Below, in pieces: positions 52,494 to 62,267 of a stretch of DNA of 64,000 bases. How positions within the stretch are numbered: the first letter of the stretch is position 1; the number at the start of each line of letters is the position of its first letter. The DNA comes from Arthrobacter rhombi. GTDB lineage: Bacteria; Actinomycetota; Actinomycetes; Actinomycetales; Micrococcaceae. The translations under genes and the position numbers were made by a program. The stretch lies in NCBI RefSeq assembly GCF_900163545.1, contig NZ_FUHW01000021.1:1-64000 (forward strand), read 5' to 3'. Below the pieces are notes generated by a model. That model searched no databases, was not told the origin of the DNA, and saw only the letters and a program-made list of their open reading frames with translations.

Positions 52494-55400
52494 CTATTCG
52501 AAGACCTGGGCATCCTGCTGAGCTCGGTTCCTAGCTCGCTCCTGTAAGCCCGCCGCCAGAAGAATATCGACAAGCTTCCCGGGCCCCTGCATCTCCAGCA
52601 GAGCGTTGATCGCCTTTTGGTGACCTTCCCCGGCGGTGTAGATGATTTCGTCGATGGCCTCTGGCAGGCTGGGGGAGGAGCTGAAGTCCAAGGGGCCATT
52701 GGCGATGGCTTCGCGCTGGAGTTGTTCGTTGGCCTCGGCGTGACGCATCACGGATTCGACCGCGCTGATCTGGTCCTCATCACTGATGCCGGTGCCTTCG
52801 AAAATCTTATTGATCTGCTCGATCAGATCATCGAACGTCCCCAACTTCTTCTCCCGCGCCACACCGGAACCGGCAGCAGTGAGCCCCGTCAGGCCCTTGC
52901 CTTCCCCGTCAACGAGTTTCAGATCCGCTGCTTCCTGCTTCTTCAGCGCGTAGTGGGTCAACACCACGTCGCTGAGGTCTAACGCATCACTAGTCGTGGT
53001 GGAGTGCAGGGCCTTGGCCAGGAGCTTGAGGTAGATCGCGAGCTTCTCGATACGGGTGTTTTCGTAGTCGATGATCTGGGAGAAGAAGTCGTAGGACTTA
53101 TTGAATGCCCCGGCGGTGTTGCGGAACTCCTCCAACCGATCCAGGTCTAGGGTGTCGGCGTTCTGGGTAGCTTGTTTGTGGCGGTATTTGAACTCATCGA
53201 TGGCCGGCTGCAGGTGGGAGTAGAGACCGTTATGGTTGCGTTGGGCCACCCACTTCTGGGCGACCAGGTCCACGTCCTTGTCGTTGTAGATGCTCATCGC
53301 ATCCATCTTCATGATCATGTCGTGGATGATGTCCGGATCCGACTCCGTCTCGATGGACGCGTCCTCGTAATACGTCTCGAAGGCCTCCAGAATGGTGGCT
53401 GGTTCGTTGACGAAGTCCAGGACGTAGGTCTTGTCCTTACCCGGGATCACCCGGTTGAGCCGGGAGAGGGTCTGGACCGCGGCGATGCCGGAGAGCTTCT
53501 TATCCACATACATGCCCACCAGCAGTGGCTGGTCGAACCCGGTCTGGAACTTATTGGCCACCAACATGATCTGGTAGTCCTCGCTGCCGAACGCCTTGGT
53601 GAACGCGCGGCCCTTCAACCCCGGGTTCATGGTGTATTCGTTGAACGGGCCAACACCGGATTCGGGGTCGTCGACGTCCCCGGAGAACGCGACCAGGGCA
53701 GCGACCTGGCTTTGATAGCCCTTCTCCTGCAGGTATTTATCGATCGCGAGCTTATAGCGGACTGCTTCCTTGCGGGAGGAGGTCACGACCATGGCCTTGG
53801 CCCGGTTCGCCAGGTGGTGGGCGACGTTCTGGCGGAAGTGCTCCACGATGATCGCGACCTTCTGGGCGATGTTATGCGGGTGCAATCGCACCCACTGCAT
53901 CAGCTGCTTCGCGCCCTGATCGCGGTCCACCTCGACCTCGGAGGCCTGTTCGTCGGCGTGGGCGATCTTGGCGGCCATCTGGTACGTGGTGTAGTTCTGC
54001 AGCACGTCCAAGATAAAGCCCTCTTCGATGGCCTGCTTCATCGAGTAGAGGTCGAAGACCTCCATGTCCCCGTTCTCATCCCGCCGGCCGAAGAGTTCAA
54101 TGGTCTTGGCTTTCGGGGTGGCGGTGAACGCGAAGAAGGACAGGTTCATGGTGGCCCCGGCCCGGGCGGCCATTTCCGCGGTCAGCACGTCTTCGGCGCT
54201 GACGTCCTCGCCTTCCTCCAGCCCGGCGACGGTGAGGACGTTCTTCAGTGATTTGGCCGCATCCCCGGACTGGGAAGAGTGGGCCTCATCGGCAATGATC
54301 GCGTAATTACGTCCTGCCAAGCCCTTGTTCTTGCGGATCTGGTCCATGGCGTGGGGGAAGGTCTGCAGGGTCACCCCAATGATCTGCCGGCCCTTGAGCA
54401 ACGCTTCGGCCAGTTGGGTGGATTTGGCGCCTTCCGTGCCGCGGGTGATGGGGGCGAAGACTCCGGCCACGGTTTCGAGTTGTTCGACGGCTTTTTGTAG
54501 TTGTCCGTCCAACACGGTGCGGTCGCTGATGACGATGACCCCGTCGAAGACCTTCGACCCATCACCCCGGTGCAGGGATGAGAGCCGGTAGGCGGTCCAA
54601 GCGATGGAGTCGGTTTTCCCGGACCCGGCCGAATGCTGGATCAGATAGTTATGCCCCGGCCCTTCGGCCAGGGCGGCGTCGGTGAGGGCGTTGACGGCAC
54701 GCCACTGGTGGTAGCGCGGGAACCTCAGGGAGGCCTTGCGGGTCTTCTTCCCGGTGATGGGGTGGGTGTCGTCTTCGAAGCGGTAGTGGACGAACTTCCC
54801 CAGCACGGTCAGCCAGGCGTCGGGTTCCAGGAGGTCTTCCCAGAAGTAGGCGGTGGGCGATGTCCCTTCACGGGGTGCGTTGCCGGCCCCGTTGTTTTTG
54901 CCTGCGTTGAAGGGCAGGAACCGGGTGGAGGGGCCTTCGAGTTTGGTGGTCATATGCACTTGTTGGTTGGACACCACGAAATGCACCAACGCCCCACGGC
55001 CGAAGGACAGCAGGGGCTCGCCCTTGGGGTTGCGGTCCTGCTTATATTGCTTCAGCGCGGCTTCGGCGTCCTGGGTCAGGTCCGTCTTCAACTCCACTGT
55101 GGCCACGGGGATGCCATTGAGGAACAGGACCAGATCCAGGGACTTATTGGAGGTCTTGGAGTAGTGGACTTGGCGGACCACCCGCAACCGGTTCAACCCG
55201 TAGCGATCCACGGTGGTGGGGTTCAGGCCGTCGGCTGGTTTGGGTTGAAACATCCGCAACGACGCCGGACCCACACCGATGGGTTTCTTGATCGCGTTCA
55301 GGGTGCCGCCGGCATTGGTCGGGTCGGTTCCCATGGTCTTGGCCAGGCGGTCCAGCACACGCAGCTCGGCCTTAGCCTGCATGGTGGGATTCAGATCGGG

Positions 55401-55577
55401 TTTGACGATCTTCGCCAGCTCATCCGGGGCCGTGTCCTGCAGCCAACCGAAAACATCGTCGGGGAATAGGGCACGTTCGCGGTCGTAGCCTTCATCGGTG
55501 GGGGAGTAGTACCAGCCGTGGGCTTGTAGGTACTCGCAGATGTCTTTTTCGAATTCGATCTCGTTATGCAACGCCAA
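52494..55577 (-). CDS. hsdR: Type I restriction enzyme R subunit
   Basis: About 1027 residues. N-terminal PD-(D/E)XK nuclease (LDLVLFLNGIPVATVELKTD), helicase motor with Walker A IQHSAGSGKTDSIAW, DEAH in AIIADEAHSSQSG, SFFAFTATPKAKTIELF (motif III), and FQTGFDQPLLVGMYVDK with QTLSRLNRV (motif VI). TTG 55577 (MALHNEIEFEKD) is chosen: GGGGAGG lies 9 nt upstream and the start overlaps hsdS by 14 nt; the frame is open further upstream inside hsdS. Cleaves unmodified DNA in complex with HsdM2HsdS. Confidence 0.93.
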   Translation of the reverse strand: MALHNEIEFEKDICEYLQAHGWYYSPTDEGYDRERALFPDDVFGWLQDTAPDELAKIVKPDLNPTMQAKAELRVLDRLAKTMGTDPTNAGGTLNAIKKPIGVGPASLRMFQPKPADGLNPTTVDRYGLNRLRVVRQVHYSKTSNKSLDLVLFLNGIPVATVELKTDLTQDAEAALKQYKQDRNPKGEPLLSFGRGALVHFVVSNQQVHMTTKLEGPSTRFLPFNAGKNNGAGNAPREGTSPTAYFWEDLLEPDAWLTVLGKFVHYRFEDDTHPITGKKTRKASLRFPRYHQWRAVNALTDAALAEGPGHNYLIQHSAGSGKTDSIAWTAYRLSSLHRGDGSKVFDGVIVISDRTVLDGQLQKAVEQLETVAGVFAPITRGTEGAKSTQLAEALLKGRQIIGVTLQTFPHAMDQIRKNKGLAGRNYAIIADEAHSSQSGDAAKSLKNVLTVAGLEEGEDVSAEDVLTAEMAARAGATMNLSFFAFTATPKAKTIELFGRRDENGDMEVFDLYSMKQAIEEGFILDVLQNYTTYQMAAKIAHADEQASEVEVDRDQGAKQLMQWVRLHPHNIAQKVAIIVEHFRQNVAHHLANRAKAMVVTSSRKEAVRYKLAIDKYLQEKGYQSQVAALVAFSGDVDDPESGVGPFNEYTMNPGLKGRAFTKAFGSEDYQIMLVANKFQTGFDQPLLVGMYVDKKLSGIAAVQTLSRLNRVIPGKDKTYVLDFVNEPATILEAFETYYEDASIETESDPDIIHDMIMKMDAMSIYNDKDVDLVAQKWVAQRNHNGLYSHLQPAIDEFKYRHKQATQNADTLDLDRLEEFRNTAGAFNKSYDFFSQIIDYENTRIEKLAIYLKLLAKALHSTTTSDALDLSDVVLTHYALKKQEAADLKLVDGEGKGLTGLTAAGSGVAREKKLGTFDDLIEQINKIFEGTGISDEDQISAVESVMRHAEANEQLQREAIANGPLDFSSSPSLPEAIDEIIYTAGEGHQKAINALLEMQGPGKLVDILLAAGLQERARNRAQQDAQVFE

Positions 55578-56925
55578 CAGAAACAGCCTCCCCAACATTC
55601 GCCGAGGGTCCCATGCCGCGGACATCAATCTTTCCTGTCACCGCGGCACTGATCATCGCTGCGCGACGTTCCTTCGACAACGCAATCGCTTCACGAGCTT
55701 CAGCCATGGCCGCATCGATTTCCCCAGTCTCTCTCTCGAGATAGTCGGAAATCGCATTCTGTTCTGCATATGGGGGTGTCGTGATCAAGCAATCGCCGAG
55801 TTCTTCGGAATTAAGATGGGGCTGCGCGGCACGGATCCGGATTTGATCAATTTGGGCTGACTTTACGTAGGGTGCCAACAAGGTGTACTGAACAAAGTTG
55901 GGGTCCGTGGTCTTATTGGCGCGGAACACCATGTCGAATCCGGCGATACTCCCCTCGTATTGCAGAGGAATGATCGCTGAATCACCCGTAAGGGCCCCGC
56001 TTCGGACAACGATGATGTCCCCATTTCTAAGCCAAAAGATTTTGCTGGCAGGAATGTCCTCAGGATTGACATATACCAGTTTTTGCGGAGTTATTGTACC
56101 GGCCGAAACATTGGTTGCACGGATGAGAGGAACACCTTCCTCACAGTAGACAGGTGGTTCACCGAGCCCGTATTTTATGTCGCCAAGATATTTAATCTTC
56201 GTAATCGACCAGTGGCTAGGCAGCTCTCCCAGCCAGCTGGCACCACTGTCCTTCATCCGCGTGTTGGGGTTGAGGCCTTTGGTGACTGCGTGCGTAATGG
56301 TTGCTGTACGGCGCTCGGACAAGAGAGAGATGAGTTGTTCCTGGTCCGCGATGAACGCATCAATCTCAGCCGTCTCACGATCAAGATAGTCGATGATCAT
56401 CGATTGTTCCGGCAGTGGCGGAAGAGGCAGCCTGAGGTTGCCAACCTGCTCTGCGTTCAAGTTGTTTTGTGTATTCCTGCGGTAGAAGACGGGCAACCAT
56501 TTGGAGACTGCCTTGAGTGCATAAAAGAGGAATTTTGAATTGGCTCTAGAACTATTGACCCGAAATCCGAGGAGAGCTTGGTTCCAAGCGGCATGGATAC
56601 CCAAAATAGAGACTTCTCCCACGCTGGCGTACATCGCAAAAAGAACCGTGCTTGGAGGGGCAACAGGCAACGACTTGGTTCTTTGACCCTCCTGGGTAAT
56701 TTGGCGGGCGGTCGAATGCACCAGATCACGGGAGCTCATGTCTCCAATTGCCACCCAATTAATGCCACCGTCGTTCGTCCAGTAGCGCAGATTGTCTGAT
56801 TCGGGGGTCCCGCCAGCTAGCAGGTGGGCGAGGTGTTTTACGGGAGACACCGACCAAGTTGCTGGAATTTCACCCAGCCACTCAGTCCCGCTGTTTATGT
56901 ACTCAGGGTAGGGCTTCAGGCTCAT
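55564..56925 (-). CDS. hsdS: Type I restriction-modification specificity subunit
   Basis: 453 residues with two target-recognition domains in tandem. TRD1: SGTEWLGEIPATWSVSPVKH to LPPLPEQSMIIDYLDRETAEID; TRD2: SGASWLGELPSHWSITKIKY to TPPYAEQNAISDYLERETGEID. Each is followed by a conserved helix (DAFIADQEQLISLLSERR; AAMAEAREAIALSKERRAA). Determines the bipartite recognition site. ATG overlaps the hsdM stop (ATGA). Base composition is lower in GC than hsdM and hsdR, usual for exchanged TRDs. Confidence 0.93.
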   Translation of the reverse strand: MSLKPYPEYINSGTEWLGEIPATWSVSPVKHLAHLLAGGTPESDNLRYWTNDGGINWVAIGDMSSRDLVHSTARQITQEGQRTKSLPVAPPSTVLFAMYASVGEVSILGIHAAWNQALLGFRVNSSRANSKFLFYALKAVSKWLPVFYRRNTQNNLNAEQVGNLRLPLPPLPEQSMIIDYLDRETAEIDAFIADQEQLISLLSERRTATITHAVTKGLNPNTRMKDSGASWLGELPSHWSITKIKYLGDIKYGLGEPPVYCEEGVPLIRATNVSAGTITPQKLVYVNPEDIPASKIFWLRNGDIIVVRSGALTGDSAIIPLQYEGSIAGFDMVFRANKTTDPNFVQYTLLAPYVKSAQIDQIRIRAAQPHLNSEELGDCLITTPPYAEQNAISDYLERETGEIDAAMAEAREAIALSKERRAAMISAAVTGKIDVRGMGPSANVGEAVSVGVA

Positions 56926-58883
56926 GATTTGACCTGTTCGAGGCGTACACGGATGCGACCGAGCAGGGTGTCGAGGTCGGCGTCGATGTCTTCGAGTGGT
57001 CTAGGTGGGATGTATTGGTAGAAGTGGCGGGTGAAAGGGATTTCGCAGCCGTCTTTGGTCTTGGTTTCGTCGATCCATGCATTAGGGACGAAGGGTTTTA
57101 CTTCGCGTTCGACGTAGGCGTGGATGTCTTCGTTCCAAGGAACGTTTTCGGTATCGCGGAGCTCAGCGTCTGCTTCGATCTTGCCCTTGGGCCCAGTGCA
57201 CACTTCGGCTGTTTCATCGCGTTCGGACAGGCCCGCGATGAGTGCCTTCAACTGTGGTGGACTCAACTCTGCGCTGCTGGCCTTGAGCTGGTTTTTTAGG
57301 GCCTTGGTGAATTCTTCGCGGTTCTTCCACACCATGTTTGTATTCATGGGTTCCAGAGCAGCCCGCAAGCCGGCCAGGTTCTCGGTGGTGAGTTTGCTGA
57401 AGGCCTTCACCGACACTGCTGCGTCAATGCGATCGCTGGTGGTGTTGAAGTTCAGCTGCAGGGGGCGTTCGATGGTGATCGTGCGGTAGAAGAAGTCCGT
57501 GGTGTTGAAGATCTTTGACTGGTCGGTTTCCTCGAAGTTGCCGTAGAGCTTCACGATGGTCTCGATGTCCTGGGGGCCGAGTTCGTTGCGTTTGGAGCCC
57601 AGGCCCTTGCGCATTTTCCGGAACAACTTGGACCCATCGACCAGTTGGACTTTGTTCCGGCGTTCGGGTGTCTTGTCTTTAGAGAGGACCCAGATGTAGG
57701 TACTGATGCCGGTGTTGTAGAACATGTCGGTGGGCAGGGCGATGATCGCTTCGAGGTAGTCACGCTCGAGGATCCACTTGCGGATATTGGATTCACCGGA
57801 CCCTGCACCGCCAGTGAACAACGGGGACCCGTTCAGCACGATCGCGGCACGCCCGCCGGTGGTGCCGGTGGCTGGTTCTCGCATCTTGGAGATCAGGTGC
57901 AGCAGGAAGAGCATGGAGCCGTCCGAGACGCGGGGCAGTCCGGCGCCGAAGCGGCCAGCGAAGCCGCGTTCGGCGTGTTCTTCGCGGACGGTCTTTTCCT
58001 GCTTCTTCCAGTCCACACCGAAGGGCGGGTTGGAGAGGCAGTAGTTGAACGTGGCTCCGGGGTGTCCGTCGTTGAGCAGGGTGTCGTCGTTGACGATGGC
58101 GTCCACGGCTTGGCCCTTGATGACCATGTCTGCCTTGCAGATCGCGTAGGACTGGGCGTTGAGTTCCTGCCCGGCCAAGGTGAGCCGGGCCCGGGGGTTC
58201 ATTTCTGTGAGGTGGTCTTCGGCGACGGAGAGCATGCCGCCGGTGCCGGCTGTGGGGTCGTAGACCGAGCGGACGATATCCCCGTCACGCAGGACCTGGT
58301 CGTCGTTTTCGAAAAGGAGGTCGACCATGAGTTCGATGACTTCGCGGGGTGTGAAGTGTTCACCGGCGGTTTCGTTGGAGGCTTCGGCGAATTTACGTAT
58401 GAGTTCTTCGAAGATGTGACCCATCTCGGCATTGGTCACGTGGCCGGGGTGTAGATCCACTTCGGCGAAGCGTTGGATCACCAGCAGGAGCAGGTTGTTG
58501 TCTTCGAGTGCCTCGATGCGGTCTTCGATCTTGTACTTCACGAAGATGTCCCGCACGTTCTCGGAGAACGCCTGGATGTAGGCCAGGAGGTTTTCACGGA
58601 GGTTCTCAGGGTCTCCGATGAGGGTGCCCAGGTCGTAGGGGCTGGTGTTGTGGAAGGAATGCTGATGCCCTGCCCTGGTCTTCAGCAGCACCGGGCGAAC
58701 CGGCATCCCCTTGGTCTCGGCTTCGGCGACAACTTCCAGGACCTTGGGCTTGGTATCTGCCAGGACGGAGTCCAAGCGTCGCAGAACGGTGAAGGGGAGG
58801 ATAAAGTCGCCGTATTGGTGGGATTTGAAGGTGCCGCGCAGCAGGTCGGCGATTCCCCAGATAAATGATGCGTGGTTACTCAA
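56922..58883 (-). CDS. hsdM: Type I restriction-modification DNA methyltransferase subunit
   Basis: 653 residues, TTG start (MSNHASFIWGIADLLRGTFK) with AGGGG just upstream. N-terminal HsdM_N, then the N6-adenine methylase domain: FTPREVIELMVDLLF, SAM motif VYDPTAGTGGMLSVAEDHL, catalytic NPPF in YCLSNPPFGVDWKKQ. Longer than the ~500-residue average because of a C-terminal helical extension. First gene of hsdM-hsdS-hsdR. Confidence 0.94.
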   Translation of the reverse strand: MSNHASFIWGIADLLRGTFKSHQYGDFILPFTVLRRLDSVLADTKPKVLEVVAEAETKGMPVRPVLLKTRAGHQHSFHNTSPYDLGTLIGDPENLRENLLAYIQAFSENVRDIFVKYKIEDRIEALEDNNLLLLVIQRFAEVDLHPGHVTNAEMGHIFEELIRKFAEASNETAGEHFTPREVIELMVDLLFENDDQVLRDGDIVRSVYDPTAGTGGMLSVAEDHLTEMNPRARLTLAGQELNAQSYAICKADMVIKGQAVDAIVNDDTLLNDGHPGATFNYCLSNPPFGVDWKKQEKTVREEHAERGFAGRFGAGLPRVSDGSMLFLLHLISKMREPATGTTGGRAAIVLNGSPLFTGGAGSGESNIRKWILERDYLEAIIALPTDMFYNTGISTYIWVLSKDKTPERRNKVQLVDGSKLFRKMRKGLGSKRNELGPQDIETIVKLYGNFEETDQSKIFNTTDFFYRTITIERPLQLNFNTTSDRIDAAVSVKAFSKLTTENLAGLRAALEPMNTNMVWKNREEFTKALKNQLKASSAELSPPQLKALIAGLSERDETAEVCTGPKGKIEADAELRDTENVPWNEDIHAYVEREVKPFVPNAWIDETKTKDGCEIPFTRHFYQYIPPRPLEDIDADLDTLLGRIRVRLEQVKS

Positions 58884-59206
58884 AACGCCCCTAGTCCCTA
58901 TTTCCTGTTCCGGAATACCAATGTGTCCAGCATGTCTTGTCTACCATTCAACCCCAATTGAGAGGGCAAGCGGGACCTGGGCTGGTTAGGCCGTTTCTGG
59001 CAGCGAGTTAGTGGCATCTCTACGCTGTCACGATCGGCTGGTCGCCTCGGCGTTTATCAATGTCGCCCTCAGACCCCGAGACGTTCCAAGGCTCACGAGG
59101 GTAAAATGTGTCTTTACCTTCGTTGGAATCACGGCGGCCGACGCTGCTTGCGACTAGGTGGACAACGAAGCCTGCCGCTGCCTGTCGAAAGGGCCCGGGT
59201 AGACGC

Positions 59207-59226
59207 GATAGGGGGGTGCCCCTATC
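59207..59226. terminator. GC hairpin between hsdM and IS110
   Basis: GATAGGGG-GGTG-CCCCTATC, a perfect 8-bp stem, downstream of the IS110 transposase stop. No U-tract. 58884-59347 otherwise holds no gene; it must contain the hsdM promoter. Confidence 0.35.
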
Positions 59227-59347
59227 TGCTTCGTCAAGGGTCGAGCCGGAAAGACCTGAATAATCGTTGCGAGAATTTTCGGGCATGGCGATGCCGGCCG
59301 GGTGATTGGGACGGATGCTCCTGGTGCGCGGCGGTGGATTGCGGGTT

Positions 59348-60547
59348 TCAGGCTGCCAAGGCCACGTGTTTCTGGTAGATGGTTCCGTCGCGGAGCATTG
59401 CGAACAGGACGTTGCAGCGTCGTCTGGCCAGGGCGATGAGGGCCTGGTTGTGTTTCTTTCCCTCGGCGCGTTTGCGGTCGTAGTAGGTCCTCGATATCGG
59501 GTCGTGCAGCGAGGCGAACGCGGATAGAAACAGGGCCCGTTTGAGGACCTTGTTGCCCTTGCGCGAGGGGTGGTCCCCGCGGATCGAGGTGCCCGAGCGC
59601 CACGTGACCGGGGCCAGCCCGGCGTAGGAGGCGAGGTGTCCGGCGGTCTGGAAGTCTTTGCCAACGACCTCGGTGAGGATCCTGGCCTCGGTCCTGACGC
59701 CGACCGCCGGTAGGGACGTCAGGAGGATGTGAAGAGGGTGGGCCTCCACGAGTAGCTCGACCTGGGCCAGGACCTCGGTGCGGGCAGTCCGGGTCTGGAC
59801 CAGCGAACGGGCCAGCTGGGGCAGCACGATGCCGGCCGCGTTGGTACCCGAGACCACGACGGTCTGCTCGTCCAAGGCGGCGAACACCTCGGCGGCCCAG
59901 CGTTTCCCGGCCCGTGGGGCGTGCTTGCGCAACAGGGCCTCGACCCTGGCCTTACCGGCCTTGCGCAAGGCTGCAGGATTCGGGTATTTCGCCAACAGCT
60001 CGGGCATCGCCTGGTGGTCCAGATGTACGCCGATAACCCGTTCCAAGGCGGGGTGGATCTGGGTCAACAGGCCGCGGATCCGGTTGCTGGTCGCGGTGGC
60101 CTGCTTGGCCAGGTCGTCATCGAAACCGCAGAGCATCGCCAGCTCGGCGACCTCTTCGTCTGCGACCTGGATCGAGCGCAGCGTGTGCGGCATGGTGTGG
60201 GCGGCTTCGGCGATGATGTACGCGTCGCGCGCATCGGTTTTGGCTTCCCCGGGATGTAAGTCCGCGATGCGGCGCATCGCCAGTCCGGGCAGGTAACCCA
60301 CCATGATCCCGGCGGCCTGGGCCACCGCGACGGGCAGGGCACCGATGGTCGCGGGCTGGTCCACGACTAACAGTGCCCGGCCATGGCGGGACAGTGAGGT
60401 GATGATGGCCTTGAGCTTGGCCTCGTCCTGGGGGAGGGCCTTGTCCAGGAGTTTCTTGCCTGACCGATCCAGAGCGACGGCGTGGTGGTTGGATTTTCCG
60501 ACGTCGACGCCGATGAAAACATCGACTGTTTCGTGTTCGGGGATCAT
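59348..60547 (-). CDS. IS110-family transposase, intact
   Basis: 399 residues. N-terminal DEDD domain: VFIGVDVGKSNHHAVALD, LLVVDQPATIGALPVA, GEAKTDARDAYIIAEAAH. C-terminal Transposase_20 domain: LLTSLPAVGVRTEARILTE, VTWRSGTSIRGDHPSRKGNK with the serine nucleophile region, ending NVLFAMLRDGTIYQ. ATG 60547 with GGAAGG 7 nt upstream. Full length, so likely active. It works with a bridge RNA encoded in its non-coding end. Related to, but clearly diverged from, the truncated copy at 7.1-8.2 kb. Confidence 0.93.
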   Translation of the reverse strand: MIPEHETVDVFIGVDVGKSNHHAVALDRSGKKLLDKALPQDEAKLKAIITSLSRHGRALLVVDQPATIGALPVAVAQAAGIMVGYLPGLAMRRIADLHPGEAKTDARDAYIIAEAAHTMPHTLRSIQVADEEVAELAMLCGFDDDLAKQATATSNRIRGLLTQIHPALERVIGVHLDHQAMPELLAKYPNPAALRKAGKARVEALLRKHAPRAGKRWAAEVFAALDEQTVVVSGTNAAGIVLPQLARSLVQTRTARTEVLAQVELLVEAHPLHILLTSLPAVGVRTEARILTEVVGKDFQTAGHLASYAGLAPVTWRSGTSIRGDHPSRKGNKVLKRALFLSAFASLHDPISRTYYDRKRAEGKKHNQALIALARRRCNVLFAMLRDGTIYQKHVALAA

Positions 60548-60770
60548 CGTCTTGCCTTCCTTGGAGCATGGTTTCCAATGGGTGGGACGGTGCTGGCTTG
60601 TCCTGCGGCTCCAAGGCTCGGCATCCACGTTACGGCCGATATTGGCGGTGGTTCCCCGTCTGCATCCGGCCCCTATTAGCGATTTCCCAGGTGCCTATCG
60701 GACCCCGGTGACAACACCCCCCGGACCATTGAAGACTGGGGGCAGGAATCAATGCCGGGGCCGACAGGCC
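60548..60770 (-). ncRNA. IS110 left-end non-coding region, candidate bridge RNA
   Basis: Next to the transposase start; shares with 8320-8430 the blocks CCCTAT-AGCG, GTGCCT, GACAACACCCCC-CGGA-CAT and GGGGCAGGA, separated by unlike stretches that could be the guide loops. 60771-60955 shows no gene. Confidence 0.5.
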
Positions 60771-60955
60771 AGCAACCCCAATACTTGCTCATTTAGGGGC
60801 TACAAAAAAGGGAACGGGGAGGGCAAGCAGATTGACACCGAAGTCTAACGGGCAAGTGGAGGCAGGGAATCGAGCCACAGAAGCAGAAGGACGCGACATC
60901 AATCTGGAAGATCAGCGCTACGCTTTTGGAGTGCCGGTGTCCGCCTTCCCTTCCC

Positions 60956-61819
60956 TCATAGCGGCCAAGAGGGCGAGCCCCAATACGGGGTTGCGTTCAA
61001 CGCGATGTATGCCTTCAGCTCCTCTACCTCGTCGGACGTCGCGTCTGAGGGCATCGCCATTGCAAAGCCGCTGAGGAGAGACTTTAAGCTGATCTGGGGT
61101 TCCTTGGCCTCGTCTAGGTATTTGTTCAATTGATCGAGGTGCTCTACCACCAGCACGAGGGCTAAGAAATCATCGAACTCGCGATAAGCCGTGAGCACAT
61201 AGCGTCCCATGGGGTCGCCCATGTGGTACATGGTAGCCGTCATCATCAACGGTGAGCCTTGACGGGACAGCTCAAATGCCACGCGGGCGTCATCCCTCGC
61301 TGCACCCTCCATCGCCTGCTTCATGACGACGCGGTGACGCTCGGGACTGTCGGCCATAGCCCCAGTTGGAGTCGGTGCTTTGCGTGACGCGAACTGTCGG
61401 AACTTGTCGAACGTGCCTGTGTCTAAAACCTGCTCGGAAGGCACGAGAATTTTTGAACCGCCCGTTTTGGTAACTTCGATAGAGTCGCTCGCGACCTGAG
61501 CCCAGTATGTATGACCTGTCTGGTCGTTGTGCAGTGCAAGCACCACGGGCAAGGAGTGGTTCAGCCAATACCGCGCGTGACGCTCGGAGATATAGAACCA
61601 CCAACCATCCGGATGTGGATTCCTGAAGTGGGACACCCCTGATTTGACCTGCACCGCCAGAAGTCTGCCAGTTGCGTCCCCTCTGTCATCGGTCACTTCG
61701 AAATGGAGATCAACTCCAAAGTCATGCTTCGTCTGATCACGCGTGATAAAAGCAGCGCTATGGGCGGCCATCTGAACAGCAAGTGTGCCGGATTCTTCTT
61801 GGTGCCACTGATTCGCCAT
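60956..61819 (-). CDS. DUF4365 (PD-(D/E)XK nuclease-like) protein
   Basis: 287 residues from ATG 61819. The N-terminal ~150 residues match DUF4365: DQTKHDFGVDLHFEVTDD, then GRLLAVQVKSGVSHFR (the D ... QxK of a PD-(D/E)XK fold), WWFYISERHARYWLNHSLP, VVLALHNDQTGHTYWAQV. The C-terminal ~130 residues are helical and unrecognised. DUF4365 proteins occur in defence islands, and the neighbouring type I system supports a defence role. No partner ATPase is visible; the gene stands alone between IS110 and decayed sequence. Confidence 0.75.
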   Translation of the reverse strand: MANQWHQEESGTLAVQMAAHSAAFITRDQTKHDFGVDLHFEVTDDRGDATGRLLAVQVKSGVSHFRNPHPDGWWFYISERHARYWLNHSLPVVLALHNDQTGHTYWAQVASDSIEVTKTGGSKILVPSEQVLDTGTFDKFRQFASRKAPTPTGAMADSPERHRVVMKQAMEGAARDDARVAFELSRQGSPLMMTATMYHMGDPMGRYVLTAYREFDDFLALVLVVEHLDQLNKYLDEAKEPQISLKSLLSGFAMAMPSDATSDEVEELKAYIALNATPYWGSPSWPL

Positions 61820-61884
61820 GTTTTTATGCTAATCGATCTCAGGTGACGGGGAAGTCGGCACCCGAAGTAGTTCGAGACACAAGG

Positions 61885-62025
61885 GCTGCTGGCCTTGGCC
61901 GCTTCGTTTCCGGAGCGTTGCACGTAGCTGAAAAGACTGGCCCAACTGGGTTCGACCTGGCACTGCATCTGCAAGGTAATGGTATTGACTGCTTGGTCAC
62001 TGCCCCTAGAAGAAGAACGACGACG
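61885..62025 (+). pseudogene. IS110-type transposase N-terminal fragment
   Basis: The frame reads VAEKTGPTGFDLALHLQGNG then IDCLVTAPRR, matching the EAGPTGFxLxRxLxxxGIxCxVVAPS region of IS110/IS1111 transposases. Nothing before or after continues it. A decayed third IS110-like element. Confidence 0.6.
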
Positions 62026-62057
62026 AACGAGGGGGGCACCCCAGGCGCGAAGGAGCG

Positions 62058-62087
62058 TCTCCCCCCTACTCATCACGGTAGGGGAGA
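62058..62087. repeat. Inverted repeat
   Basis: TCTCCCCCCTAC pairs with GTAGGGGAGA around a loop of 8 nt (two bulged C). Confidence 0.4.
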
Positions 62088-62267
62088 GGCCATGCAGTGG
62101 TGTCCTGACACGAGTATGGCTCCAGCTGGGTTCCAGGAGGAGGGCAGTGCCTACTTGGGCGGTGGCGCTTCTTTGATATGGCGGCTGTGGGGACGGGTGA
62201 GGGTTGGGAACCAAACGAGAAGGAAAGGCCGCCGCTCGGACAAGGAGACCCGCCGACGGGGGTTCGA

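Noticed and set aside
53172..54251. 359-codon plus-strand frame inside hsdR
   Set aside because: His/Val/Leu/Asp-rich reverse complement of hsdR; no domain and no ribosome site.
57645..58454. 269-codon plus-strand frame inside hsdM
   Set aside because: Shadow of hsdM with low-complexity Gly/Val/Glu composition.
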